Positions 44,999-53,501 of a stretch of DNA of 64,000 bases are shown piece by piece (position 1 is the stretch's first letter; the number at the start of each line of letters is the position of its first letter). A program made the position numbers and the translations under genes. The notes under the pieces are model-generated. The model was not told the DNA's origin. It saw only the letters and a program-made list of their open reading frames with translations, and made no database searches. The DNA is from CBDFKQ01 sp965248855 (lineage in GTDB: Bacteria > Bacteroidota > Bacteroidia > Cytophagales > 172606-1). The DNA is taken from positions 52,144-116,143 of the forward strand of contig CBDFKQ010000008.1 in assembly GCA_965248855.1 (NCBI GenBank), in the 5' to 3' direction.

Positions 44999-47458
44999 AT
45001 GGAAACAACCATCGCAGAATCGGTTCCAAAAACTAATTTTAAATCAGGCATTTCTAAGCGGGTTATTCGGAAAGTTGCTGTTTTAGGATCAGGTATTATG
45101 GGGTCAAGAATTGCTTGTCACTTCGCCAACATAGGCTTAGAGGTTTTATTACTCGATATCGTGCCTAAGGAACCCAATGAGGCCGAAAAAGCAAAAGGGC
45201 TAACCTTAGATAGTAAGTTGGTAAGAAACAGGATTGTTAATGATTCTTTTCAAAATACTTTAAAAGCAAACCCGGCGCCGATATATGATAAAAAATTCAT
45301 TGAAAGAATAAAACTTGGCAATTTTGACGATAACTTAAAAGAGATTACCAATTACGATTGGATTATTGAAGTAGTAGTTGAAAGACTTGATATTAAAAAA
45401 ACAATATTTGAACAAGTTGAAAAATATAGAAAACCGGGCACTTTAATTACTTCCAATACATCAGGCATTCCTATACATTTGATGGCGGAAGGCAGAAGTG
45501 AAGATTTTCAAAAACATTTTTGTGGAACCCATTTTTTTAATCCGCCACGGTATTTAAAATTATTGGAAATTATCCCTACCCCACATACAGACCCGGCGGT
45601 CATTAAATTTCTTTTACATTATGGAGATTTATTTTTAGGGAAAACTACCGTTTTATGTAAGGATACTCCCGCTTTTATTGCTAATCGTGTAGGTATTTAT
45701 GCCATGATGAGTGTGATAAAAGCTACTCGTGAATTAGGTTTGACTATTGAAGAAGTTGATAAATTAACAGGAGAAGTTTCAGGAAAACCAAAATCCGGTA
45801 CTTTCCGACTTTCTGATGTTGTTGGGCTGGATACTACAGTGAATGTTGCAGGTAATTTATTTAAATCATTATTGGATGATGAATCTAAGGAAACCTTTAA
45901 TATTCCGGAGATTGTAAGTAAACTGAGTGAAAATAAATGGCTTGGCGATAAAACCGGACAAGGTTTTTATAAAAAAGTAAAAAATGCAACCGGGCAGTCA
46001 GAAATTCTTTCACTTGATTTAAATACGCTTGAATACCGCCCGCAAGCCAAGGCAAAATTAGCTTTGATAGATGCTGCAAAAGGAGTAGACGATTTAAAAG
46101 AAAGGCTAAAAATATTTATTAAAGGCAAAGGGAAAGACGGAGAATTTTTCAGAAAAACTACTTTTGATCTTTTTAAGTATGTTACTTTCCGTATTCCCGA
46201 AATCGCAGATGAATTATTCAGGATTGATCAGGCTATTTCTGCAGGTTTCGGGTGGCAAATCGGTCCATTCGAAACATGGGACGCCCTTGGTTTAAAAGAA
46301 ACTTTAATTGATATGGAAGCCGCCGGTTATAAACCTGCTCAATGGGTTTATGATATGCTCGCTGCAGGAAATGAAAGTTTCTATAAAGTTGAAAATGGCA
46401 ATAAAAAATATTACGATATCCCATCTAAAACATATAAAACCATCCCCGGTACTGAAGAATTAATTTTGTTGCCAAATCTAAAATCGGCAGGTAAAGTACT
46501 TTGGAAAAATGCCGGCAGCAATATTATTGATTTGGGTGATGGAATATTGGGCTTTGAGTGGTTTACTAAAATGAACACGCTTGGTGCCGAAGTAATTGAA
46601 GGTGTAAATAAAGCCATATCAATGGCAGAAAAAGACTTTCAGGGTTTGGTTTTATCAGGTGAGGGAGAGAATTTTTCTGCAGGTGCAAACCTTGCCATGC
46701 TTTATATGTTTGCTATTGAAGAAGAGTGGGATGAAGTGGATATGATGATCCGGCAATTTCAAAACACAACTATGCGCTTAAGATATTCTTCTATCCCGGT
46801 AATTTCTGCACCTTATGGATTAACACTCGGCGGCGGAACAGAAATTCTTTTACACTCCGACCATATACAGGCTTTTGCTGAAAGTTATATTGGATTGGTG
46901 GAGGTTGGAGTAGGCTTGATTCCGGGTGGAGGAGGAACAAAAGAAATGGCACTTCGTGCATCCGATTTATATGAACAGGGAGATACTGAATTAAATATTT
47001 TGCAAAATTTATTTATGAATTTAGCCACTGCCAAAGTTACAACATCAGCATACGAAGCTTTTGATACAAAAGTATTGAGAAGGGGAGATAAAATTACGTT
47101 AAACAGATCTCGTTTAATAGCAGATGCTAAATTTGAAGCTTTGGAGTTAGCCAATGCAGGATATACTCAACCTAAAATGAGAAATGACATAAAGGTGCAG
47201 GGCAAAGCAGGTATTGCTTTGTTCCGAGCAGGGGTGAACGCCATGAAACTTGGAAGATTTATTTCTGAGCACGACCAAAAAATAGTTGAAAAACTTTCTT
47301 ATGTGATTAATGGCGGAGATTTATCGTACGCTCAAAACGTTTCCGAACAATATCTTCTTGACCTTGAAAGAGAAGCTTTTTTATCTCTTTGCGGCGAAAG
47401 AAAAACCCTGGAAAGAATGCAAAGCTTACTGACAGGGGGGAAGCCTTTGAGAAATTAG
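44999..47458 (+). CDS. 3-hydroxyacyl-CoA dehydrogenase / enoyl-CoA hydratase fusion (FadN-like)
   Basis: 819 residues. The dehydrogenase is N-terminal: NAD-binding VAVLGSGIMGSRIACHFANI at about residues 27-47, then HFFNPPRYLKLLEIIPTPHT and a helical C-terminal domain. The hydratase domain is C-terminal (about 540-760) with LVLSGEGENFSAGANL as oxyanion region, and both acidic positions retained (GGGTE and SYIGLVEVGVGLIPGGGGTK in part). This order is that of Bacillus FadN and opposite to that of E. coli FadB. It performs steps 2 and 3 of beta-oxidation; the thiolase is encoded downstream. Confidence 0.93.
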   Translation: METTIAESVPKTNFKSGISKRVIRKVAVLGSGIMGSRIACHFANIGLEVLLLDIVPKEPNEAEKAKGLTLDSKLVRNRIVNDSFQNTLKANPAPIYDKKFIERIKLGNFDDNLKEITNYDWIIEVVVERLDIKKTIFEQVEKYRKPGTLITSNTSGIPIHLMAEGRSEDFQKHFCGTHFFNPPRYLKLLEIIPTPHTDPAVIKFLLHYGDLFLGKTTVLCKDTPAFIANRVGIYAMMSVIKATRELGLTIEEVDKLTGEVSGKPKSGTFRLSDVVGLDTTVNVAGNLFKSLLDDESKETFNIPEIVSKLSENKWLGDKTGQGFYKKVKNATGQSEILSLDLNTLEYRPQAKAKLALIDAAKGVDDLKERLKIFIKGKGKDGEFFRKTTFDLFKYVTFRIPEIADELFRIDQAISAGFGWQIGPFETWDALGLKETLIDMEAAGYKPAQWVYDMLAAGNESFYKVENGNKKYYDIPSKTYKTIPGTEELILLPNLKSAGKVLWKNAGSNIIDLGDGILGFEWFTKMNTLGAEVIEGVNKAISMAEKDFQGLVLSGEGENFSAGANLAMLYMFAIEEEWDEVDMMIRQFQNTTMRLRYSSIPVISAPYGLTLGGGTEILLHSDHIQAFAESYIGLVEVGVGLIPGGGGTKEMALRASDLYEQGDTELNILQNLFMNLATAKVTTSAYEAFDTKVLRRGDKITLNRSRLIADAKFEALELANAGYTQPKMRNDIKVQGKAGIALFRAGVNAMKLGRFISEHDQKIVEKLSYVINGGDLSYAQNVSEQYLLDLEREAFLSLCGERKTLERMQSLLTGGKPLRN

Positions 47459-47480
47459 ATTTAATGAGACAAGAGATTTA

Positions 47481-47905
47481 AGAGGAAAGAAGAAAGATAT
47501 AAGAAGAAAGAAAAATGATTGCGCATAATTTTAGAGAACTGAAAGTTTGGAAGTTGTCAAGAGAACTTGTAAAAGAAATTTATTTGACAACTAACAATTT
47601 TCCTGAAGAAGAGAAATTTGGACTTACCTCTCAATTAAGACGCGCATCTATTTCTATACCTTCAAATATTGCAGAAGGGTCTGCTAGAAGTAATAAAGAT
47701 TTTTCACGCTTTCTTTCAATAAGCCTTTCTTCTGCTTATGAAGTAGAAACTCAAGTTATTTTGTCATTTGATTTAAATTTTATTAATGAGAATAAGTTAA
47801 GTGAGATTACTTTAAAAATTCAAGAAATACAAAAAATGTTACACGGATTGCAAAAAAAAGCTTGATTGATAAACTCTTTTTTCTTTCATCTTTTCTCTTT
47901 CCTCT
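47481..47905 (+). mobile_element. IVS-like insert with inverted repeats in the beta-oxidation operon
   Basis: A purine-rich arm at 47481-47512 (AGAGGAAAGAAGAAAGAT...) and a pyrimidine-rich arm at 47874-47905 are complementary at 26 of 32 positions without gaps. They bracket exactly the four-helix-bundle gene. In 23S rRNA, the intervening sequences that encode this protein family are likewise bounded by complementary arms forming a long stem. The arms are low in complexity, which weakens the argument, but the shared GAT and the first ten identical bases support real pairing. Confidence 0.6.
47515..47865 (+). CDS. Four-helix-bundle protein (23S rRNA intervening-sequence family)
   Basis: 116 residues, all helical. 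The signature is FRELKVWKLSRELVKEIYLT, then FPEEEKFGLTSQLRRASISI, PSNIAEGSARSNKDFSRFLSI and SSAYEVETQVILS. This is the small family first found inside 23S rRNA intervening sequences of Leptospira and related in fold to the Avd accessory protein of diversity-generating retroelements. Its biochemical function is unknown. It is inserted between the fused dehydrogenase/hydratase and the thiolase, inside a pair of inverted repeats, and has no evident link to fatty-acid oxidation. Confidence 0.93.
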   Translation: MIAHNFRELKVWKLSRELVKEIYLTTNNFPEEEKFGLTSQLRRASISIPSNIAEGSARSNKDFSRFLSISLSSAYEVETQVILSFDLNFINENKLSEITLKIQEIQKMLHGLQKKA

Positions 47906-47919
47906 AAAAAAACTTAAAT

Positions 47920-49092
47920 ATGAACGCATATATTGTAGCCGGTTATCGCTCTGCCGTGGGTAAAGCCCCAAAAGGAGGACTTCGTTTTACTCGCCCCGAT
48001 GATTTGGCGGTTGATGTAATCAAATATTTAATGGCGCAAGTGCCGGCATTAGATCCTGCAAGGGTAGATGATGTAATAGTTGGAAATGCTGTGCCTGAAG
48101 CAGAACAAGGGATGCAAATGGGAAGGATGATATCTTTATTATCTCTTCCTGTAAACGTACCGGGTTTTGTGTTAAACCGTTATTGCGGTTCAGGAGTTGA
48201 GGCCATTGCAATTGCTTGTGCAAAAATTCATGCTGGTCTCGCAGATTGTATGATTGCCGGAGGTACAGAATCCATGTCTATGGTGCCTACAATGGGTTGG
48301 AAAACAGCTTTGAACTATAACATCGCTATGCCTCATCCCGAGTATTACATTGGTATGGGTTTAACTGCAGAACAAGTAGCGGAAAAATATAAAATTTCTC
48401 GTGAAGATCAGGATCAGTTTGCTTTTGAATCGCATCAAAAAGCACTCAATGCCATTAAGGAAGGTAAGTTTAAAGATCAGATTGTACCGGTTACCGTAAA
48501 AGAAACTTATGTGGAAGATGGTAAGAAAAAAACGCGTGAGTATATTGTTGATACTGATGAAGGACCAAGGGCTGATACCAGTGTTGAAGCTTTAGCAAAA
48601 TTGCGACCTGTTTTTGCAACAAATGGTACTGTTACCGCCGGTAATTCATCACAGACTTCTGATGGTGCTGCATTTGTATTGGTAATGTCAGAAAAATTGG
48701 TAAATGAATTGGGTTTAAAACCAATTGCAAGAATGGTGTCTTATGCCGCTGCAGGTGTTGAACCAAATATAATGGGAATTGGCCCTGTTGCTGCTGTGCC
48801 AATTGCTTTAAAGAGAGGTGGTTTAAAACTATCTGATATTGATCAGATAGAATTGAACGAAGCTTTTGCATCGCAATCTTTAGCAGTAATTCGTGAACTT
48901 GATATTGATACAGGCAAACTCAATCCAAATGGTGGTGCAATCGCCATTGGTCATGCTTTAGGAAGTACTGGAGCAAGATTAACTGTACAAATTATAAATG
49001 AAATGAGATTAAGAAAGCAAAAATATGGTTTGGTTACTGCTTGTGTTGGAGGTGGACAAGGAGTGGCGGGTATTTATGAGTTTTTAAATTAG
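47920..49092 (+). CDS. Acetyl-CoA C-acyltransferase (thiolase)
   Basis: 390 residues. It catalyses thiolytic cleavage of 3-ketoacyl-CoA, the last step of beta-oxidation. The nucleophilic Cys is Cys89 (NRYCGSGVEA), the catalytic His is His345 in AIGHALGSTGAR and the second Cys is Cys375 in TACVGGGQGVAG. It is full length. It follows the dehydrogenase/hydratase gene, with the IVS-like insert between them, and ends at a long hairpin. No acyl-CoA dehydrogenase gene is present in the operon. Confidence 0.95.
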   Translation: MNAYIVAGYRSAVGKAPKGGLRFTRPDDLAVDVIKYLMAQVPALDPARVDDVIVGNAVPEAEQGMQMGRMISLLSLPVNVPGFVLNRYCGSGVEAIAIACAKIHAGLADCMIAGGTESMSMVPTMGWKTALNYNIAMPHPEYYIGMGLTAEQVAEKYKISREDQDQFAFESHQKALNAIKEGKFKDQIVPVTVKETYVEDGKKKTREYIVDTDEGPRADTSVEALAKLRPVFATNGTVTAGNSSQTSDGAAFVLVMSEKLVNELGLKPIARMVSYAAAGVEPNIMGIGPVAAVPIALKRGGLKLSDIDQIELNEAFASQSLAVIRELDIDTGKLNPNGGAIAIGHALGSTGARLTVQIINEMRLRKQKYGLVTACVGGGQGVAGIYEFLN

Positions 49093-49101
49093 AGAATTTT
49101 G

Positions 49102-49152
49102 ATATTTAACTATAAGGCCAAATACAAAAAATCAGGCCTTATAGTTAAATAT
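49102..49152. terminator. Bidirectional terminator hairpin
   Basis: Perfect 18-bp stem: ATATTTAACTATAAGGCC (49102-49119) and its complement at 49135-49152, with a 15-base A-rich loop. It lies between the convergent thiolase and lipoprotein genes and can end transcription from both sides. Confidence 0.85.
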
Positions 49153-49171
49153 TATTCTCATATATTATTCA

Positions 49172-49828
49172 CTAGTTTATAGATAATTTAAATGGTTGAA
49201 TTTTATAAATTTTTTTATTAAAGTAAACAAAGTTAAGTACGTCAGTTGTATAAACTATCAACTCATTGTCATTTACCCATTCTCCACCAATAATAAATAT
49301 ACCAGTAAGTTTAATTTCTATTAACTTTTTTAGAGATTGATCTCTATTTTCCCAAATCTGAAAGCCTTTTGGGCAATCTTCAAAAACAAGTGAACAGCCA
49401 TTTTGGCGATTGAAAATTAAATTTCCTTTTTTATTTGGAAATGGATTGTCCCATATTTTGATGATTTCCAAAAGTTTACCATCAACAGCAAAAATATCAT
49501 ATGTTTCATAATTTCTTTTCAATACATAATTAATACCTGAATAGCCTCCCAAATATTCAAATTTTGAAGGTTCTACATAAAATTCTGGATATCTCTTCTC
49601 AACTAAAATTATTATTGATTTTAAAGTATCGCCTGATAAATGTGAAGAATCCAATCTGCTTTTAAACTTTTTATCGTCAATTGTTCCTAAATAAGATTTT
49701 CCCTTACGATAAGAAATTTTATTTTTGGCCAATGCGATTTCCAATTCTTTCGTATCGTCCAGTTCAGATTCAAGATTTTTTCTTTCCTTTATATCATCCA
49801 ATTTAAGATTCTCCTTAAAAGTTATCAT
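49172..49828 (-). CDS. Lipoprotein body, separated from its signal peptide by a frameshift
   Basis: 218 codons from ATG at 49828 (MITFKENLKLDDIKERKNLE). The protein is hydrophilic, beta-rich towards the C-terminus (GGEWVNDNELIVYTTDVLNFVYF) and of no recognised family. On its own it has no export signal. A 40-codon frame ending at 49815 upstream encodes a lipoprotein signal peptide and overlaps it by 14 bases in another frame; removing one A from the A4 run (49828-49831) would join them as ...VEDTE-MITFKENL. It is therefore probably the mature part of a single lipoprotein. Confidence 0.6.
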   Translation of the reverse strand: MITFKENLKLDDIKERKNLESELDDTKELEIALAKNKISYRKGKSYLGTIDDKKFKSRLDSSHLSGDTLKSIIILVEKRYPEFYVEPSKFEYLGGYSGINYVLKRNYETYDIFAVDGKLLEIIKIWDNPFPNKKGNLIFNRQNGCSLVFEDCPKGFQIWENRDQSLKKLIEIKLTGIFIIGGEWVNDNELIVYTTDVLNFVYFNKKIYKIQPFKLSIN

Positions 49829-49937
49829 TTTCTGTGTCTTCCACAGAAATGTTTTTTATACTTCCTTCATTTTTATTTTCGCATGAAAGAAATAAAAATA
49901 AGATGATAGCAATAAATATTTCTTTATTTTTTCTCAT
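49815..49937 (-). pseudogene. Lipoprotein signal-peptide fragment
   Basis: 40 codons from ATG at 49937: MRKNKEIFIAIILFLFLSCE, lipobox FLSC at Cys19, then NKNEGSIKNISVEDTENDNF and a TAA. Too short to be a functional lipoprotein, it is the expected N-terminus of the following frame. Confidence 0.65.
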
Positions 49938-50357
49938 TGAATTAAATTGTGATTTTAGTTTTAAATGAAATTAATTCAAACATTATTTTCAATGAGTTTT
50001 AGTCTATTTCTTTTCATTAACGTCGATTTTTTATAAATTTTACAACTATAAAACCTTTTCAAATTACTAATCAAATTTTTTTCTCCAATAGTTGCTCCGT
50101 TGTACCGAGTGACAAGTATATCAATTGGCATAGCCAAATTACATGTAAATTTAATAAAGGTCTGAGCTAAGTAAAGCTTTAATGATTAAATTTATTTCAT
50201 CACTTTTACAGTGTTATTATCTCAGTGATAATGAAGAATTGGCTTTAATGTTAATAAGAATTAAGGCAAAGCATTTGCAAATAACTTATTCACTAGGTAA
50301 AGCCAAGTGATGGTTGGAGTTTTTAATTTATAATATGAATCATAAAACAAAAACACA
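49938..50357. other. Intergenic region before histidine kinase 1
   Basis: 420 bases. A 42-codon open frame lies at 50182-50310 (MIKFISSLLQCYYLSDNEEL, then ALMLIRIKAKHLQITYSLGK...). It has reasonable composition but no ribosome-binding site or family match, so it is not called as a gene. A small inverted repeat TTGGC-ATA-GCCAA lies near 50130. No promoter consensus was found. Confidence 0.4.
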
Positions 50358-51713
50358 ATGTTAAATAAGGCAATCTTAATAATAATATTTTTCTTTTTAA
50401 GTACCTATACTTATGCACAGCATAACAGTACCGGGACCATGCCGGAAAATAATTATTTCACCGGAGGATTAATAATTACCTTAAGCAGCCTCTTGGTTGC
50501 TTCGATAGGGGCTCTAATTTATTTTTATAAATCAAGAAATAAACTTTTTAAGCAGAACAAGTTCATACTTGTCCAAAAAAATCAAATTGAAATTAAGAAC
50601 CAGAAAATGTTTGACCAAAACATGGAACTAATTGTAAAACAAGGTGAGATCCTTTATCAAACCCAAATCCTTTCTAATAGAAATGATATATTGGTACAAT
50701 CGCAAGAAATTATAAAAGAACAAAATGAAAAACTAAGGTCTTACAGTGAGAACCTGGAAAAGCAGGTAATTGAACGGACAAAAGAACTCCACGAAATCGA
50801 GCTAAAAAATCAGCAAATGTTAGACCAGAACATGGAGCTGATTTTAAAACAAGGAGAAGTGCTATATCAAACACAAATGCTTTCTATTAAAAACGAAATA
50901 CTGGAACAAGCGCAGGAAATTATAAAAGAACAAAATGAAAAACTTCTTACTTACAGTGGAAACCTTGAAATACAAGTAGAAGAAAGGACCAGACAATTAA
51001 TAGAAACCAATTTTGAATTAAAAGACAGGAACAATCAGCTTGAACAATATGGTTTTATAACTGCGCATAATTTACGTGGGCCAGTGGCTAGGGTTATAGG
51101 CCTTGCCAATATTTTTAATAAAGAAAATATTAATGATGAAATAAATTTAATAATACTTGATAAGGTTCAAAACGAAATTAAACTATTGGACGAGGTAATT
51201 ATGGATTTAAACCAAATCCTTGAAATAAGGAGGGGCACTATAGATAAAATAGTTCCACTGGATTTACAAGAGAGGATAGATTATACATTAAAACACTTTA
51301 ATGATGAAATATCAAAAAAAAATATTACTGTTAACCTTAATTTGCATACCACCCATACCGTCCATTTTGTAAAATCTTATCTGGATAGTATTTTATATAA
51401 TTTAATAAGTAATGCCATCAAATACAGCCACCCAAACCGCAATTTGGTAATTTGCATTAGTAATGAAACGTATGACAAACATTTTGTAAGGCTATTGGTA
51501 CAAGACAATGGATTAGGAATAGATTTAAAACAGCATGGAAATAAAGTATTCGGATTATATAAACGATTCCACTCTCACATAGAAGGAAAAGGATTGGGTC
51601 TACACACGATAAAAACACAAATAGAAACCTTGGGAGGTAAAATTGAAATTGAAAGTGAAGTAGACAAAGGGACCACTTTTTTACTTTATTTCAAAAAATA
51701 TTATAGCGATTAG
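50358..51713 (+). CDS. Sensor histidine kinase 1 with duplicated coiled coil
   Basis: 451 residues. Signal peptide or first helix (1-20), transmembrane helix (about 36-57), then a long coiled coil (about 60-225) made of two 70-residue repeats, then HisKA with His237 in AHNLRGPVARVIGL and a HATPase domain with N-box NLISNAIKYS, DNGLGIDL and GKGLGLHTIKTQIE. It autophosphorylates in response to a signal transmitted through the coiled coil. It has no PAS or periplasmic sensing domain and no response regulator next to it, so partner and signal are unknown. Confidence 0.92.
   Translation: MLNKAILIIIFFFLSTYTYAQHNSTGTMPENNYFTGGLIITLSSLLVASIGALIYFYKSRNKLFKQNKFILVQKNQIEIKNQKMFDQNMELIVKQGEILYQTQILSNRNDILVQSQEIIKEQNEKLRSYSENLEKQVIERTKELHEIELKNQQMLDQNMELILKQGEVLYQTQMLSIKNEILEQAQEIIKEQNEKLLTYSGNLEIQVEERTRQLIETNFELKDRNNQLEQYGFITAHNLRGPVARVIGLANIFNKENINDEINLIILDKVQNEIKLLDEVIMDLNQILEIRRGTIDKIVPLDLQERIDYTLKHFNDEISKKNITVNLNLHTTHTVHFVKSYLDSILYNLISNAIKYSHPNRNLVICISNETYDKHFVRLLVQDNGLGIDLKQHGNKVFGLYKRFHSHIEGKGLGLHTIKTQIETLGGKIEIESEVDKGTTFLLYFKKYYSD
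50583..51002 (+). repeat. Internal 210-bp tandem duplication in histidine kinase 1
   Basis: Codons 76-145 and 146-215 are two copies of a 70-residue unit; both contain DQNMELI, KQGE, LYQTQ, QEIIKEQNEKL, a TYS/SYS motif and ERTKEL/ERTRQL. The period is exactly 70 residues, or ten heptads, so coiled-coil phase is preserved. Confidence 0.9.
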
Positions 51714-51749
51714 CCACAAAATCATGAATAACATTATTTTTTTATATAA

Positions 51750-51870
51750 GCGTTTACTACATAGGCTATTGTATGTGTGCATCCACATGATCTGATCCGT
51801 TTTGAGCATGGTCTTTTCGCCGTATCAGGTGTTTTCCTCACCTACCGCAAGTCTATGACTTGTGGTTTCC
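51750..51870. ncRNA. Candidate structured RNA between convergent genes
   Basis: A locally GC-richer stretch with several hairpins: ACATA/TATGT (51759-51776), ATGTG/CACAT (51773-51788, an alternative to the first), AGGTG/CACCT (51827-51843) and CCGCAAGTC/GACTTGTGG (51845-51865, 3-base loop). On the minus strand the loops are A/G-rich (GAGGAAAA, CGAAAA), as in folded RNA. The stretch has stop codons in most frames. Function, strand and ends are unknown. The remainder of the gap from 51714 to 52045 contains repeat copy E and nothing else. Confidence 0.35.
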
Positions 51871-51988
51871 AAAGGCCAAGCATAAACCTGATTTAAAATA
51901 ACTTTATCCTGTTCTTTAATTTTATAATTTCTGCTCGTGATTTTCTTAAACAAGTAAGTTTATTTATAAATTTTGTAATTAATTTTTT

Positions 51989-52030
51989 AAATATCGAAAA
52001 ATCAATATCGATATATTCATAAAATAATTT
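51989..52030 (+). repeat. 37-bp intergenic repeat, copy E
   Basis: TATCG, four variable bases, ATCAATATC, two bases, TATATTCATAA and the TAATTT plus A-run end align to copy C with few mismatches. It lies 16 bases beyond the stop codon of the DUF3820 gene. Confidence 0.65.
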
Positions 52031-52045
52031 AAAAAAGAAATCAAT

Positions 52046-52291
52046 TCACTTTCTATATAATTTCTTCAACCCCTCTAAAATTTCTTGTAAACCATTTGAT
52101 TTTATTTCATAAACCAATGCCAGTTGAGTGCCCAGCTTTCCATTTGGAAAACCATCTTTACGTAAAAACCATTCGAGATAAGCAACCGGCAAATCGCAAA
52201 GAAATACATCCTTATATTTACCGAAAGGCATTTTAGTTATTGTAATTTGTTTTAATATTTCTCGATCAAACTGGTCAGGGGCATTTTGCAT
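52046..52291 (-). CDS. DUF3820 family protein
   Basis: 81 residues. The core ITKMPFGKYKDVFLCDLPVA followed by YLEWFLRKDGFPNGKLG is the DUF3820 signature (MPFGKYKG...LPxxYLxWF). Family members occur alone or fused to exonucleases and have been suggested to bind nucleic acid; the function is not established. It is encoded 40 bases downstream of the RhlE-type helicase and probably cotranscribed with it. Confidence 0.88.
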   Translation of the reverse strand: MQNAPDQFDREILKQITITKMPFGKYKDVFLCDLPVAYLEWFLRKDGFPNGKLGTQLALVYEIKSNGLQEILEGLKKLYRK

Positions 52292-52331
52292 ATGAATTTA
52301 AGGAGTAACGATTTAAGGGAGAATAAAAGTT

Positions 52332-53474
52332 TTAAACACCTTTTAAATCCAAATCTTCACTTGATAACATTTCTACTTGTTTACCCATTTTTTTCTGAAT
52401 GATTTTAAAATGGTGTTCATCTTCCGGACAGATTAACGAAATAGCTTCTCCAGTTGATTCGGCTCTGCCTGTTCTCCCTATTCTGTGAATGTAATCTGTA
52501 GGGGAGCGCGGTAATTCGTAATTGATTACATAAGGTAAAAATTGTATATCAATCCCACGCGAGGCTAAATCAGTTGCTACGAGCACTCGCAATTTACCCG
52601 ATTTGAATTTTGTTAAGGCATCTGTACGAGCACCCTGGCTTTTTTTACTATGCATGGCCGCAGCTTCAATTCCATTTTTTAATAATTTTACAACTACATT
52701 ATCTGCTCTTCGGGTTGAAGAAGTAAATACCAATACCTGCTTCATTTCATAATGTTTAATTAAATACCTCAGCAACACACCTTTTTTATCATCACTTACT
52801 TGGTATGCGGTTTGTTTAATTAAATCAATATTTTGTTTTTCTGCTTCAATTTCAATTTTTAAAGGGTTATTAAGAATAATTTCATTGATGGCATTTATAT
52901 CATGGTTGAGCGTAGCTGAAAAAAGGATATTCTGGCGTTTGTTGGGTAACAACATAAAAATTTCATTCATTTCATCTTTAAAGCCCAGATTGAGCATTTT
53001 ATCGGCTTCGTCCAACACTAAAAAATCAATTTCAGAAAGATTTACCGAATTATATGAGGTTAACTCTATTAACCTGCCGGGTGTAGCAACCAATATTTCT
53101 GTATTTTGTAATGCCATCATTTGAGGATTTACAGAAACACCACCAAATACGGCAAGTGTTTTTAAACGCGTAGGTAATTTTAAACCCAAAGTTTGAAAAA
53201 CTTCTGCTACCTGCATAGCGAGTTCGCGAGTAGGAACAAGCACAAGCGCTTTAACATGTCTGTTTTTAGAAGCCGGTTTATTTTGCAAAAGTTGAAGAAT
53301 TGGTAAAACAAAACTTGCAGTTTTACCTGAACCTGTTTGCGCAATACCTAAAATATCTTTTCCTTTTAAAATGGCAGGGATTGCCTGTTCCTGAATCGGA
53401 TAAGGATGTGTATATTTTTGATCGTTTACTGCTTTAATTAAATATTCGGATAAGCCGAGGGAAGAAAAGGGCAT
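52332..53474 (-). CDS. DEAD-box RNA helicase, RhlE type
   Basis: 380 residues. Q motif SSLGLSEYLIKAV...PIQEQAIP, Walker A AQTGSGKTA (45-53), PTRELAMQV, ATPGRL, DEAD at 156-159 and SAT at 187-189, then in the second RecA domain VLVFTSSTRRAD, ATDLASRGIDI and HRIGRTGRAE. It remodels RNA, typically in ribosome assembly or decay. It lacks the long basic C-terminal tail of many RhlE proteins and is close to the minimal core. It is upstream of the DUF3820 gene. Confidence 0.94.
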   Translation of the reverse strand: MPFSSLGLSEYLIKAVNDQKYTHPYPIQEQAIPAILKGKDILGIAQTGSGKTASFVLPILQLLQNKPASKNRHVKALVLVPTRELAMQVAEVFQTLGLKLPTRLKTLAVFGGVSVNPQMMALQNTEILVATPGRLIELTSYNSVNLSEIDFLVLDEADKMLNLGFKDEMNEIFMLLPNKRQNILFSATLNHDINAINEIILNNPLKIEIEAEKQNIDLIKQTAYQVSDDKKGVLLRYLIKHYEMKQVLVFTSSTRRADNVVVKLLKNGIEAAAMHSKKSQGARTDALTKFKSGKLRVLVATDLASRGIDIQFLPYVINYELPRSPTDYIHRIGRTGRAESTGEAISLICPEDEHHFKIIQKKMGKQVEMLSSEDLDLKGV

Positions 53475-53493
53475 AAATTAAAAAATCTAAGTA

Positions 53494-53501
53494 CAAAGGT
53501 A
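53494..53501 (-). promoter_or_regulatory. -7 box of the RhlE promoter
   Basis: On the minus strand TACCTTTG followed by TAC, a perfect TAnnTTTG 20 bases before the start codon. No -33 box at 19-base spacing was found. Confidence 0.55.

Noticed and set aside
50182..50310. 42-codon frame before histidine kinase 1
   Set aside because: Composition is plausible, but there is no ribosome-binding site, promoter or known relative; noted only within the gap entry.
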